64,000 nucleotides of DNA. Source: Pseudomonas sp. WS 5079. GTDB lineage: Bacteria > Pseudomonadota > Gammaproteobacteria > Pseudomonadales > Pseudomonadaceae. The translations under genes and the position numbers were made by a program. The DNA lies in NCBI RefSeq assembly GCF_012985465.1, contig NZ_JAAQWN010000007.1, positions 62,001-126,000 on the forward strand, in the 5' to 3' direction. This document shows positions 32,451-41,264 of the stretch, piece after piece (position 1 is the first letter of the stretch; each line of letters starts with the position of its first letter). Below the pieces are notes generated by a model, which was not told the DNA's origin, searched no databases, and worked only from the letters and a program-made list of their open reading frames with translations.

Positions 32451-33845
32451 ATGAGCACCGACAAGACCAACCAGTCCTGGGGCGGCCGCTTCAGTGAGCC
32501 CGTCGACGCCTTCGTCGCGCGCTTCACCGCCTCCGTCAATTTCGACCAGCGCCTCTATCGCCACGACATCATGGGCTCGATCGCCCACGCCACCATGCTG
32601 GCCAAGGTCGGCGTGCTGACCGATGCCGAGCGCGACAGCATCATCGATGGCCTGACCACCATCCGTGGCGAAATCGAGGCTGGCACCTTCGACTGGCGCG
32701 TGGACCTTGAAGACGTGCACATGAATATCGAGGCGCGTCTTACCGACCGCATCGGCGTGACTGGCAAGAAGCTGCACACCGGGCGCAGCCGCAACGACCA
32801 GGTGGCCACCGATATCCGCCTGTGGCTGCGCGATGAAATCGACCTGATCCTGGCCGAAATCACCCGCCTGCAAAAAGGTCTGCTGGAGCAGGCCGAGCGT
32901 GAATCGGACACCATCATGCCCGGCTTCACCCACCTGCAGACCGCACAACCCGTGACCTTTGGCCACCACCTGCTGGCCTGGTTCGAAATGCTCAGCCGCG
33001 ACTACGAGCGCCTGGTCGACTGCCGCAAGCGCGCCAACCGCATGCCTCTGGGCAGCGCGGCCCTGGCCGGCACCACCTACCCGATCGACCGCGAGTACAC
33101 CGCGCAACTGCTGGGTTTCGACGCCGTGGGCGGCAACTCCCTGGACGGCGTATCGGATCGCGACTTCGCCATCGAGTTCTGTGCAGCAGCCAGCATCGCG
33201 ATGATGCACTTGTCGCGTTTCTCCGAAGAACTGGTGTTGTGGACCAGTGCACAGTTCCAGTTCATCGACCTGCCGGACCGCTTCTGCACCGGCAGTTCGA
33301 TCATGCCGCAAAAGAAAAACCCCGACGTGCCGGAGCTGGTGCGCGGTAAAAGTGGCCGTGTATTCGGCGCACTGATGGGCCTGTTGACCCTGATGAAGGG
33401 CCAGCCCCTGGCCTACAACAAAGACAACCAGGAAGACAAGGAACCGCTGTTCGACGCCGCCGACACCCTGCGCGACTCGCTGCGCGCATTTGCCGACATG
33501 ATCCCGGCGATCAAGCCCAAGCACGCGATCATGCGTGAAGCGGCGCTGCGCGGTTTCTCCACCGCCACTGACCTGGCGGACTACCTGGTGCGCCGTGGCC
33601 TGCCGTTCCGTGACTGCCATGAAATCGTCGGGCATGCCGTGAAGTACGGCGTGGACACCGGCAAGGACCTGGCGGAAATGAGCCTGCAAGAGCTACGTCA
33701 GTTCAGCGACCAGATCGAGCAGGATGTGTTCGCGGTGCTGACCCTGGAAGGCTCGGTCAATGCCCGTAACCATATCGGCGGCACGGCTCCGGCCCAGGTC
33801 AAGGCAGCCGTGGTGCGCGGCCAGGCCCTGCTCGCCAGCCGCTAA
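32451..33845 (+). CDS. argH: Argininosuccinate lyase
   Basis: ArgH, 464 residues, cleaves argininosuccinate to arginine and fumarate, the last arginine-synthesis step, as a cytoplasmic tetramer. The fumarase/aspartase superfamily signature is GSSIMPQKKNPD near residue 282. Other conserved blocks are WGGRFSEPVDAFVARFTASVNFDQRLYRHDI at the start, DVHMNIEARL, TGRSRNDQVATD and PGFTHLQTAQPVTFGHH. The ATG at 32451 is the family start; an open frame upstream is non-homologous. It is divergent from algR/algZ and is followed by a REP cluster. Confidence 0.97.
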   Translation: MSTDKTNQSWGGRFSEPVDAFVARFTASVNFDQRLYRHDIMGSIAHATMLAKVGVLTDAERDSIIDGLTTIRGEIEAGTFDWRVDLEDVHMNIEARLTDRIGVTGKKLHTGRSRNDQVATDIRLWLRDEIDLILAEITRLQKGLLEQAERESDTIMPGFTHLQTAQPVTFGHHLLAWFEMLSRDYERLVDCRKRANRMPLGSAALAGTTYPIDREYTAQLLGFDAVGGNSLDGVSDRDFAIEFCAAASIAMMHLSRFSEELVLWTSAQFQFIDLPDRFCTGSSIMPQKKNPDVPELVRGKSGRVFGALMGLLTLMKGQPLAYNKDNQEDKEPLFDAADTLRDSLRAFADMIPAIKPKHAIMREAALRGFSTATDLADYLVRRGLPFRDCHEIVGHAVKYGVDTGKDLAEMSLQELRQFSDQIEQDVFAVLTLEGSVNARNHIGGTAPAQVKAAVVRGQALLASR

Positions 33846-33849
33846 AAGC

Positions 33850-33994
33850 ATCGCAGGCAAGCCAGCTCCCACCTTTGACCAGAGCCTTCAATTTAACTCG
33901 GTCAAAATGTGGGAGCTGGCTTGCCTGCGATAACATCACCTTAGTGTCACTGACACACCGAGGTGCCTGCATCGCGGGCAAGCCCAGCTCCCAC
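33850..33994. repeat. REP cluster, family B, three units
   Basis: ATCGCAGGCAAGCCAGCTCC.. (33850-33872), its inverted copy (33909-33931), and a third variant with GCGGGCAAGCCCAGCTCC (33971-33994), between convergent argH and the transferase gene. Confidence 0.82.
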
Positions 33995-34012
33995 ACAAGC
34001 CCGCTCCCACAT

Positions 34013-34675
34013 TTATGACTTCTTCGCCGCGACCATCGCCATGAAGGCTGGCATCGCCGCCTCCTTGTCCGCCGCCACTCGCTGGGCGTTGGGCAGGTCT
34101 TGCAGCTTCTTCAGCAAGGCCTTGGCCTTCGGCAACTCAGCCAGCAGATCCAGGCCAAACAGCTTCCCACCGACCGCACACGCCAAGTCCACGCTGTACA
34201 TAAAATACAGATCGGCAAGCGTAAAACTCTCCCCCGCCACATACGGCGCGAACTTGCCGTGCCGGCCCAGTGATGCAATCCCCAACAGCAACTCGGCCTT
34301 GGCCTTGTCCTTGATCGCCTGCGGTACCGTCATGCCAAAGAACGCCTCGCCATAACAAGCGCGGGCCGGCAGTTCGATGTACAACTCGATTTCCCTGCAC
34401 AGCGCCAACACTTGGGCGCGCTGGAATGCATCGCCTGGCAGCAGGGCCGGGCCCGACTGGGTCTGTTCGAGGTATTCGAGAATCACGCTGGTTTCGTTGA
34501 TAAAACCTCTCTCGACCTTCAGCACCGGCACCTTGCCGCGCGGGCTCACCACCAGGGCTTCAGGGGTTTGCCCGGCATAAAAAGCCACTTCCTCGAAGGG
34601 CAGGCCTTTTTCCAGGAGCGCCAGCTTGACCATGTTGTAGTAGTTACTGACCGAAAATCCGTAGAGCTTGAGCAT
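34013..34675 (-). CDS. Glutathione S-transferase family protein
   Basis: A 220-residue cytoplasmic GST. The thioredoxin-like N-domain starts MLKLYGFSVSNYYNMVKLALLEKGLPFEEV, where an early serine/tyrosine may serve catalysis. The cis-proline is in SPRGKVPVLKVERG and the glutathione gamma-glutamyl site in NETSVILEYLEQ. The helical C-domain follows (ARACYGEAFFGMTVPQAIKD; SFTLADLYFMYSVDLACAV). The ATG at 34675 is chosen because this is where GST similarity starts; the frame runs on for a further 480 bases without meaning. It stands alone between REP elements and a divergent small gene. Substrate unknown. Confidence 0.9.
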   Translation of the reverse strand: MLKLYGFSVSNYYNMVKLALLEKGLPFEEVAFYAGQTPEALVVSPRGKVPVLKVERGFINETSVILEYLEQTQSGPALLPGDAFQRAQVLALCREIELYIELPARACYGEAFFGMTVPQAIKDKAKAELLLGIASLGRHGKFAPYVAGESFTLADLYFMYSVDLACAVGGKLFGLDLLAELPKAKALLKKLQDLPNAQRVAADKEAAMPAFMAMVAAKKS

Positions 34676-34801
34676 CACAAAGCCTCCAGGCCGTGCAGGG
34701 GGTTGGCTGGGTAGGTTATAGAACGTGATGCGCCGCCTGACCAGCAGCATCACCTGGCTGAATGGAGGTAGACTGGCGCCCTTTCCTGACAGGAGGCAGC
34801 C

Positions 34802-35086
34802 ATGAGCGAGCCAACCGATATCGACAACGACGACGAAGAGTTCGCCGAATCCACACTGACCCAAGCGATCGAAAACCAGATCGAAAGCGACAACCCGCCC
34901 GCGGCCAAGGCCACGTTCAACAAGCTGACCCTGGTGGGTTACGAGCGCGAAGACATCCTGAACCTGATGGCCCATGTGCTGGCCGTGGAAATCGACGCGA
35001 TGCTGGAAGAAGACCGGCCGTTCAACACCGACTGGTATGAAACCGCCCTGCGCGCACTGCCAGAGCTGCCGCCGGAAAACCAGTAG
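34802..35086 (+). CDS. Small acidic conserved hypothetical protein
   Basis: A 94-residue acidic protein, not confidently assigned to a named family. The N-terminal ~30 residues are Asp/Glu-rich and probably disordered (MSEPTDIDNDDEEFAESTL). The rest is helical and looks conserved: AKATFNKLTLVGYEREDILNLMAHVLAVEIDAMLEEDRPFNTDWYETALRALPELP. A perfect AGGAGG ribosome site lies before the ATG, which supports real expression. It reads into a single REP unit and then another small gene. Function unknown. Confidence 0.8.
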   Translation: MSEPTDIDNDDEEFAESTLTQAIENQIESDNPPAAKATFNKLTLVGYEREDILNLMAHVLAVEIDAMLEEDRPFNTDWYETALRALPELPPENQ

Positions 35087-35100
35087 GCCCCTGGAACCGC

Positions 35101-35126
35101 CATCGCCGGCAAGCTGGCTCCTACAG
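35101..35126. repeat. Single REP unit, family A
   Basis: One unit ATCGCCGGCAAGCTGGCTCC.. without an inverted partner, between two same-strand small genes. Confidence 0.7.
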
Positions 35127-35235
35127 GAGTGCGGCTTGCCTCCCCTGTGCCCATATCGCACTGGACAGTTCGCCCAAGTACGTTCACCTTAGGGGCTGCT
35201 AGCGTCTGACAATTCCTAGAACGTCTGGAGTCCTT

Positions 35236-35490
35236 ATGTCGTATACCCCTGAGTTGGTTGCCGAACTGGAAATCCTTGCACTTTTTAACCTGGGCAATAT
35301 CCAGGAAGGCCTGAAAGTCCATCAGACCGCCGCTCCCACTGCCATTGCTGCTGCCAAACGCCTGTTCGAGAAAAAACTGATCGACCAGCCAGATGGCGGC
35401 TACCTGACCAGCCTGGGCCGCGACGCGGCAGAACAAGCGCAAACACTGCTGACAATTCTGACTACCGCTACCACCAAAGAAGCCGCCTGA
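35236..35490 (+). CDS. TIGR02647 family small protein
   Basis: An 84-residue protein of the TIGR02647 family, with helix-turn-helix-like character but no proven role. The sequence reads MSYTPELVAELEILALFNL, then KLIDQPDGGYLTSLGRDAAEQAQTLLTIL, resembling a winged-helix: a helix, a recognition-like helix (TAIAAAKRLFEKKLI) and a wing (DGGYLTSLG). DNA binding is inference. It lies between the acidic small gene and cyaA on the same strand, 169 bases before cyaA. Confidence 0.82.
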   Translation: MSYTPELVAELEILALFNLGNIQEGLKVHQTAAPTAIAAAKRLFEKKLIDQPDGGYLTSLGRDAAEQAQTLLTILTTATTKEAA

Positions 35491-35658
35491 TCCACCGTAT
35501 CGCCCACGGGATCCTCTGTTCACGGATTCCGCGGGCATTCCCGTGTGCACGATAAAATTCTGACGTCAAAAACAAATTCCCCTTAAACCTCCTACGATTC
35601 TGTCTGTAAACTCCTACACGGCTGCCCACGCCGGGCCCTGCGAGCCGTTGAGTTCGAC

Positions 35659-38499
35659 ATGACCAGTACCCATGAAATCCGCCCTGACTTGGATGAAGGC
35701 ATTGACCGCAAGGTACTGGCCCAACTGCGCTCGCGTTTCCTGACCCTCAATGCCGGCCGCATGGCCCGCGCCGTCGAAGGCCTGACGCCGCGCCAGCAAA
35801 GCGTGCTGGCGCTGCTGCCGCTGTTTTTCCACGTCAATCACCCGCTGCTGCCGGGCTATGTCTCGGGCAGTACGCCGGCCGGCTTGGCGAATTTTGAACC
35901 GGATGCCCAGGTCCTGGCCGAAGCCCAGCGCCTGACCCGCTCGTTTTCCTACAAACCACGCCATGGCAACCCGCCCACCCCGATCCACGGCCTGTTCCTG
36001 ATGGGCAGCCTCGGCACGTTGGCCCAGGCTGACCAGAGCGATATGGACGTGTGGGTGTGCCACGCCGCCGACCTGAGCGAGGCCGAGCTGGGCGAGCTGC
36101 GCAAAAAATGCCAACTGCTGGAAGCCTGGGCCCTGGGCATGGGCGCCGAAGCGCATTTTTTCCTGATCGAACCGAGCCGCTTTGCACAGGGCGGTCGCGA
36201 TACCCAGCTCAGTTCGGATGACTGTGGCACCAGCCAGCACTATCTGTTGCTCGACGAGTTCTACCGCACCGCCATCTGGCTGGCCGGGCGCACGCCGATC
36301 TGGTGGCTGGTACCGGTCTACGAAGAAGCGCGCTACGCCGAATTTACCCACACGCTGATTTCCAAACGTTTTATCCGCGCCGACGAAACCCTCGACCTCG
36401 GGCACCTGGCCCATATTCCACCTGGGGAATTCATCGGCGCCGGCCTGTGGCAGCTGTTCAAGGGCATCGAGTCACCCTATAAGTCGGTGCTCAAGCTGTT
36501 GCTGACCGAGGTGTATGCCAGCGAACACCCCAAGGTGCAGTGCCTGAGCCTGCGTTTCAAACGCGCAGTGTTCGCCAACCAGTTGGATCTGGATGAGCTG
36601 GACCCGTATATCGTGGTCTACCGCCGCATCGAGGAATACCTGCGCAGCCGCAACGAACCCGAACGCCTGGAACTGGTGCGGCGCAGCCTGTACCTGAAGG
36701 TCAACCGCAAGCTCACCACCGGCCAGCGCACCATCGGTTGGCAGCGCGCACTGCTGGAGCGCCTGGCCAATGAATGGGGCTGGGACCAGCGGCAACTGGC
36801 CCTGCTCGACAGCCGCAGTCAATGGAAAGTGCGCCAGGTCGCGTCCGAGCGCCGGGCCCTGGTCAATGAGCTCAATTACAGTTATCGCTTCCTGACCCAG
36901 TTCGCACGCACCGAACAGACCGTGAGCCTGATCAACAAGCGCGACCTCAATGTGCTGGGCCGGCGCCTGTACGCGGCCTTCGAACGCAAGGCCGGCAAGG
37001 TCGAGTTCATCAACCCAGGGATTGCTCCGGACCTGGCCGAAGACACCCTCACCCTGGTTCATTCGCCCAATCGCAAGGAGCCGGGTCAGTTTCATTGGGG
37101 CCTGTACAACGGCAGCCTGACCGCCCTGGAATGGGAGCACTTTGCGCCGATCAAACGCAGCCGCGACCTGCTGGAGATGCTCACCTGGTGCCATCGCAAC
37201 GGCGTGATCGACAGCAGCACACGCCTGGCCCTGCACCCCGGCACCAGCGACTTGAGCGAATTCGAGCTGTTCAACCTGCTGGGCAGCCTGCAACAGACTG
37301 TCGCCCTGCCCCTGGCCACGGTCGATGAAGAACGCCTGCTGCGTACGGCGATACCCGAGGAGGTGCTGTTGCTGATCAACGTCGGCGTCGACCCCCTCAA
37401 GCATCACCGTGACTTGAATATCCTGATGACCACCGAGCGCACCGACTCCCTGAGTTACGCCGGCGTCAGGGAAAACCTGGTGCTGACCCTGGACCAGGTG
37501 ACGCTCAACAGCTGGAACGAGGTGATGGTCAGCCGCTACGAGGGGCCCCACGCCCTGCTCGATTGCCTGCGCGATTACCTGAATCAGTTACCGCATGACC
37601 GATTGCCGCGGCTGCGGGTGCGTTGTTTCTGTCACAACCGTGCGCAGTTCATTGCCCAGCGGGTCGAAGAGATTTTCGATACCGCGCAAAACCTGATGCT
37701 CAGCCAGCTCAACCACCGCTATCTGATCCAGGTACAACAGCACTATCACGTCATGGAGCTGGCACCGGGGCAAGCCAATCACGTGTCATTGCCCAGCCAG
37801 CAGGCGCTGGTGGACTACCTCAGCGAGGAGCTGGCCAGCTACAGCCCGTTGCACCTGGATGCCATGGCCCTGGAAGACCACGACCTGGCAGCACTGCTGC
37901 CCATGGGCCAGGCCGATTGTGTGCAGGTGTTCTACCGCATCAACGACGGCTTCGCCGAGCTGTACGTACTCGACGAGTTCAACGCCCTCTGGCAACAGCG
38001 CCTGCCGTTTCATGATGAGCAGAGCTTGCTCGCGCCTTTGCAGCGCTTCCTGCAATCGATCATTTATCGACGGGACGCGCTGTCACCGCTGGACCCGCAG
38101 CAGCCACTGGGGGCGGTGCAGACGCTGTATTACCAACTGCTGCCATCGGCAGGCGGCCGTACCCGTCGGGTCGAGCCACGGCCTGCGCCGCAGACTCCGG
38201 CCAACAAACCGTTCTACGACGTGCAGGCGATTATCGGCAAGGGTGCGCCAGGCCAGGTGGGGATTACCCTGTACTGCAATCAGCGGGAGTTTTGCGAACT
38301 GGAGTTTGGCGACCAGCTGTTTGCTGTGGTCGCCCAAGAGATCGTCGGGCAACGCCGGGAAACCGAGCGCTATCGTTGCTACATCACCGATTTGGACCTA
38401 TCCGGCCTACTCGGTGATGTTCAAAGCCCAAGCAATCTGTACCTGCGCTACAAAGCCGAGTTGGAGCAGGCGCTCAACCAGGCCTTGAATGAGGTTTAG
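35659..38499 (+). CDS. cyaA: Class I adenylate cyclase
   Basis: CyaA, 946 residues, makes cAMP from ATP in the cytoplasm. The N-terminal half is the class I catalytic domain, with the nucleotidyltransferase motif GSLGTLAQADQSDMDVWVCH near residue 115 giving the two metal-binding aspartates. The C-terminal half (from about residue 540) is the large regulatory part. Length and order fit the enterobacterial and Pseudomonas enzyme. In P. aeruginosa the class III enzyme CyaB makes most cAMP for virulence, so CyaA here may be a minor source. Its stop overlaps the convergent rnk gene by four bases. Confidence 0.96.
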   Translation: MTSTHEIRPDLDEGIDRKVLAQLRSRFLTLNAGRMARAVEGLTPRQQSVLALLPLFFHVNHPLLPGYVSGSTPAGLANFEPDAQVLAEAQRLTRSFSYKPRHGNPPTPIHGLFLMGSLGTLAQADQSDMDVWVCHAADLSEAELGELRKKCQLLEAWALGMGAEAHFFLIEPSRFAQGGRDTQLSSDDCGTSQHYLLLDEFYRTAIWLAGRTPIWWLVPVYEEARYAEFTHTLISKRFIRADETLDLGHLAHIPPGEFIGAGLWQLFKGIESPYKSVLKLLLTEVYASEHPKVQCLSLRFKRAVFANQLDLDELDPYIVVYRRIEEYLRSRNEPERLELVRRSLYLKVNRKLTTGQRTIGWQRALLERLANEWGWDQRQLALLDSRSQWKVRQVASERRALVNELNYSYRFLTQFARTEQTVSLINKRDLNVLGRRLYAAFERKAGKVEFINPGIAPDLAEDTLTLVHSPNRKEPGQFHWGLYNGSLTALEWEHFAPIKRSRDLLEMLTWCHRNGVIDSSTRLALHPGTSDLSEFELFNLLGSLQQTVALPLATVDEERLLRTAIPEEVLLLINVGVDPLKHHRDLNILMTTERTDSLSYAGVRENLVLTLDQVTLNSWNEVMVSRYEGPHALLDCLRDYLNQLPHDRLPRLRVRCFCHNRAQFIAQRVEEIFDTAQNLMLSQLNHRYLIQVQQHYHVMELAPGQANHVSLPSQQALVDYLSEELASYSPLHLDAMALEDHDLAALLPMGQADCVQVFYRINDGFAELYVLDEFNALWQQRLPFHDEQSLLAPLQRFLQSIIYRRDALSPLDPQQPLGAVQTLYYQLLPSAGGRTRRVEPRPAPQTPANKPFYDVQAIIGKGAPGQVGITLYCNQREFCELEFGDQLFAVVAQEIVGQRRETERYRCYITDLDLSGLLGDVQSPSNLYLRYKAELEQALNQALNEV

Positions 38500-38906
38500 A
38501 GCGCGAATGCGCCGCCGTCCTTCGGCTGGCCTTCGACACTCAGCAGCTCAAGCTTGAGGGTCTTGCCGCCCGGAGCAGGCCAATCGATATGCTGGCCGAC
38601 TTGCAGGCCCAGCAACGCACTACCCACCGGGGCCAGGATCGAGATCTTGCCTTCGTCGGCATTCGCGTCCTTGGGGTAGACCAGGGTCAGGTGATAGTCC
38701 TTGCCGCTGCTTTGCTCACGGCAATGCACGCTGGAGTTCATGGTCACGACACCGGCAGGCACTTCATCGTGGCCAACCACCTCTTCGGCGCGGTCAAGTT
38801 CGGCTTGCAGGGCGATGACGCCTGGCAGTTTGTCGTCCATACGGTCGATCAGTTGCTCAAGACGTTGCACATCGAGACGGGTGAGGATGATGGAAGGTGC
38901 AGTCAT
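38496..38906 (-). CDS. rnk: Nucleoside diphosphate kinase regulator Rnk
   Basis: Rnk, 136 residues, of the GreA/GreB-like family. The short N-terminal coiled coil (SIILTRLDVQRLEQLIDRMDD) is followed by the FKBP-like Gre C-domain (VTMNSSVHCREQSSGKDYHLTLVYPKDANADEGKISILAPVGSALLGLQVGQHIDW), where the 'P.GSALLG...G' segment is diagnostic. Rnk binds RNA polymerase and in P. aeruginosa affects nucleoside-triphosphate balance and alginate. The ATG at 38906 is the family start. Convergent with cyaA, and preceded by a strong terminator for the upstream genes. Confidence 0.93.
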   Translation of the reverse strand: MTAPSIILTRLDVQRLEQLIDRMDDKLPGVIALQAELDRAEEVVGHDEVPAGVVTMNSSVHCREQSSGKDYHLTLVYPKDANADEGKISILAPVGSALLGLQVGQHIDWPAPGGKTLKLELLSVEGQPKDGGAFAL

Positions 38907-38945
38907 GATTGCGGCAGACTCCTTTTTTTCTGCACAAAAAAGCAA

Positions 38946-38970
38946 AACCCCGCCAATAAACGGCGGGGTT
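38946..38970 (-). terminator. Rho-independent terminator after DUF1289 gene
   Basis: Nine-base stem AACCCCGCC / GGCGGGGTT with a seven-base loop; on the minus strand it is followed by TTTTGCTTTTTTG. It ends the cyaY-DUF1289 transcript before rnk. Confidence 0.85.
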
Positions 38971-39049
38971 CTCACGGACCTCGATGAGTTGAGGTATACC
39001 CGGACACTACCACAGCACACCAAATAAACAAGATGGGCCGGCCTGAAGG

Positions 39050-39268
39050 TCAGGCGCCAGCCTTGCGTTGCTCGGCCTGGGCGACGATCACGCGGCGCCG
39101 CTGATCGTCGGCGGAGCGCCATTCCCGGATGTCTTCCACATGCCGGAAGCAGCCAAGGCAGACTTTTTGCTCATCCAGCCGACACAAACTGATACAAGGT
39201 GACGGCACAGCCGGGCTGACATTGCTGAACAGCGGCTTGGGCGGGCGGGCGGGCGCGGGCTGGGTCAC
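39050..39268 (-). CDS. DUF1289 domain cysteine-rich small protein
   Basis: A 72-residue protein with the DUF1289 cysteine set CISLCRLDEQKVCLGCFR, spaced like a metal or Fe-S site, then WRSADDQRRRVIVAQAEQR. Function is unknown; the co-transcribed frataxin homologue upstream suggests iron or Fe-S handling, which is inference. The start is GTG, two bases beyond the cyaY stop, pointing to coupling. Confidence 0.86.
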   Translation of the reverse strand: MTQPAPARPPKPLFSNVSPAVPSPCISLCRLDEQKVCLGCFRHVEDIREWRSADDQRRRVIVAQAEQRKAGA

Positions 39269-39270
39269 GA

Positions 39271-39603
39271 TCAGATCTCGTCGAAGTCCAGCTCGACGCC
39301 GGCTTGTTCCAGGGTGATGCGTGCAAGCATTTCGCTCAACAGCTCGTCACTGGTGTCGTTCGACCAGCGCTTTTCTTCTTCGTCGTAGTCGAAGTGAAAC
39401 CCTCCGGAACGCGCGGCCAGCCACAGCTGGCGCAGCGGCTCCTGGCGGCTGAAGATCAATTGGCTGCCGTTCTCGAACTTGACGGTCAACACGCCTGCAG
39501 AATTTTCCAGATCCACGTCCAGGCCACTCTCGTCGAAAATATCCTCCAGCGCTTGCTGGGTCGCATCGACCAGGTCGTGAAAGCGGGCTTCGGTCAAACT
39601 CAT
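39271..39603 (-). CDS. cyaY: Iron-sulfur cluster assembly regulator CyaY (frataxin)
   Basis: CyaY, 110 residues, the bacterial frataxin, which binds iron and modulates IscS activity in Fe-S cluster assembly. The acidic first helix (MSLTEARFHDLVDATQQALEDIFDESGLDVDLENSAG) carries the iron-binding ridge, and the beta sheet with GVLTVKFENGSQLIFSRQEPLRQLWLAARSGGFHFDYDE is typical. It heads a two-gene unit with the DUF1289 gene and is divergent from lppL, as in other pseudomonads. Confidence 0.95.
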   Translation of the reverse strand: MSLTEARFHDLVDATQQALEDIFDESGLDVDLENSAGVLTVKFENGSQLIFSRQEPLRQLWLAARSGGFHFDYDEEEKRWSNDTSDELLSEMLARITLEQAGVELDFDEI

Positions 39604-39842
39604 GGTGGGAACCTCAAAAAGTGTCTACTCACGCTCAAGCGCCGCACGATACGGAGGCGCCATGATGATTGCAAAGGATACCGATTTCATTCCCACCAGC
39701 CGTGCGAATTATCCCGACGGGATGTAGGCCACATCACGACATACTCGGCAAAGCCCCGCCGGACGGGTGTCCCGGCGCATAGGCAAGCTGGCGGGTGGTC
39801 GGTATACTCGGGCGCAATTAATGCATATTCAAGGATTTAGCC

Positions 39843-40004
39843 ATGAAGCGCCTGATCTCTTCCCTTGCTGCGCTCGTCGCGGTCGCTTGCCTCGTCAGTG
39901 CCTGTGGTCAAAAAGGCCCGCTGTACCTGCCCGATGACAGCAAAGACCCGAATGAACAGGCGCAAACGTCGCAATCCAAAGCGCACAAGCACGACACCTA
40001 CTAA
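39843..40004 (+). CDS. lppL: Small lipoprotein LppL
   Basis: A 53-residue lipoprotein. Signal peptide MKRLISSLAALVAVACLVSAC with lipobox LVSAC, then GQKGPLYLPDDSKD and a His/Lys-rich tail (KAHKHDTY). The GQKGPLYLP segment marks the LptM/LppL family; its enterobacterial member LptM helps assemble the LPS translocon LptDE. Role here is inferred by homology. It precedes lysA by nine bases, the conserved Pseudomonas order. Confidence 0.93.
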   Translation: MKRLISSLAALVAVACLVSACGQKGPLYLPDDSKDPNEQAQTSQSKAHKHDTY

Positions 40005-40013
40005 GGGAATTTC

Positions 40014-41261
40014 ATGGACGCTTTTAACTACCGGGACGGCGAGCTGTTCGCGGAAGACGTGGCGCTGTCCGCGATTGCCGAACGCTTCGGTACCCCGACC
40101 TATGTGTACTCGCGAGCGCATATCGAAGCGCAATACCGCACCTTTGCCGATGCACTGGAGGGTACGCCAAGCCTGGTGTGCTATGCAGTAAAAGCCAACT
40201 CCAACCTGGGTGTACTCAATGTCCTGGCGCGCCTGGGCGCTGGTTTTGACATCGTGTCCCGTGGCGAGCTGGAGCGTGTACTGGCCGCGGGCGGCAAGGC
40301 TGACAAAATCGTGTTCTCCGGTGTCGGCAAGACCCGCGAAGACATGCGCCGCGCCCTGGAAATCGGCGTGCATTGCTTCAACGTCGAGTCCACCGACGAG
40401 CTGGAGCGCCTGCAAGTGGTGGCCGCCGAGATGGGCGTGCGTGCGCCGATTTCCCTGCGCGTCAACCCGGACGTGGATGCCGGCACGCACCCGTACATTT
40501 CCACCGGTCTCAAAGAGAACAAGTTCGGCATCGCCATTGCCGACGCCGAAGACGTGTACATCCGCGCCGCCCAACTGCCGAACCTGGAAGTGCTGGGCGT
40601 GGACTGCCACATCGGCTCGCAACTGACCAGCCTGCCACCGTTCCTCGATGCCCTCGACCGCCTGCTGGCGCTGATCGATCGCCTCGGCAAGTGCGGCATC
40701 TACCTGCACCACATTGATCTGGGCGGTGGCGTGGGCGTGCGTTATCGCGACGAAGAGCCGCCGCTGGTGGCCGACTACGTCAAGGCCGTACGCGAGCGCA
40801 CCGAAGGCCGCGACCTGAAGCTGATATTCGAGCCGGGCCGCTACATCGTTGCCAATGCAGGCGTACTGCTGACCCAGGTCGAGTACCTCAAGCACACCGA
40901 ACACAAGGATTTCGCCATCGTCGATGCGGCGATGAACGACCTGATCCGCCCGGCCCTGTACCAGGCCTGGATGGATGTCAGCGCCGTGCGCCCGCGCGAC
41001 AGCGCGCCGCGCACCTATGACATCGTCGGCCCGATTTGCGAGACCAGTGACTTCCTGGCCAAGGACCGTGAACTGGCCCTGGCAGAAGGCGATCTGCTGG
41101 CCGTGCATTCGGCCGGTGCCTATGGGTTTGTCATGAGTTCCAACTACAACACCCGCGGGCGTACCGCCGAAGTGTTGGTGGACGGTGATCAAGCGTTTGA
41201 AGTGCGTCGCCGCGAGACGGTAGCCGAGTTGTTTGCTGGCGAAAGCCTGCTGCCGGAGTAA
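40014..41261 (+). CDS. lysA: Diaminopimelate decarboxylase
   Basis: LysA, 415 residues, decarboxylates meso-diaminopimelate to lysine. The PLP-binding lysine is in LVCYAVKANSNLGVL (Lys60). Further fold-III decarboxylase motifs are HCFNVESTDEL, VDCHIGSQLTSL, HHIDLGGGVGVRY, FEPGRYIVANAG and the C-terminal GPICETSDFLAKDREL with AYGFVMSSNYN. Operon partner of dapF, which makes its substrate, three bases downstream. Confidence 0.97.
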   Translation: MDAFNYRDGELFAEDVALSAIAERFGTPTYVYSRAHIEAQYRTFADALEGTPSLVCYAVKANSNLGVLNVLARLGAGFDIVSRGELERVLAAGGKADKIVFSGVGKTREDMRRALEIGVHCFNVESTDELERLQVVAAEMGVRAPISLRVNPDVDAGTHPYISTGLKENKFGIAIADAEDVYIRAAQLPNLEVLGVDCHIGSQLTSLPPFLDALDRLLALIDRLGKCGIYLHHIDLGGGVGVRYRDEEPPLVADYVKAVRERTEGRDLKLIFEPGRYIVANAGVLLTQVEYLKHTEHKDFAIVDAAMNDLIRPALYQAWMDVSAVRPRDSAPRTYDIVGPICETSDFLAKDRELALAEGDLLAVHSAGAYGFVMSSNYNTRGRTAEVLVDGDQAFEVRRRETVAELFAGESLLPE

Positions 41262-41264
41262 GCC

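Noticed and set aside
34676..35161. Longer glutathione transferase reading from 35161
   Set aside because: GST similarity begins at 34675, and the extension overlaps the well-supported small gene at 34802-35086.
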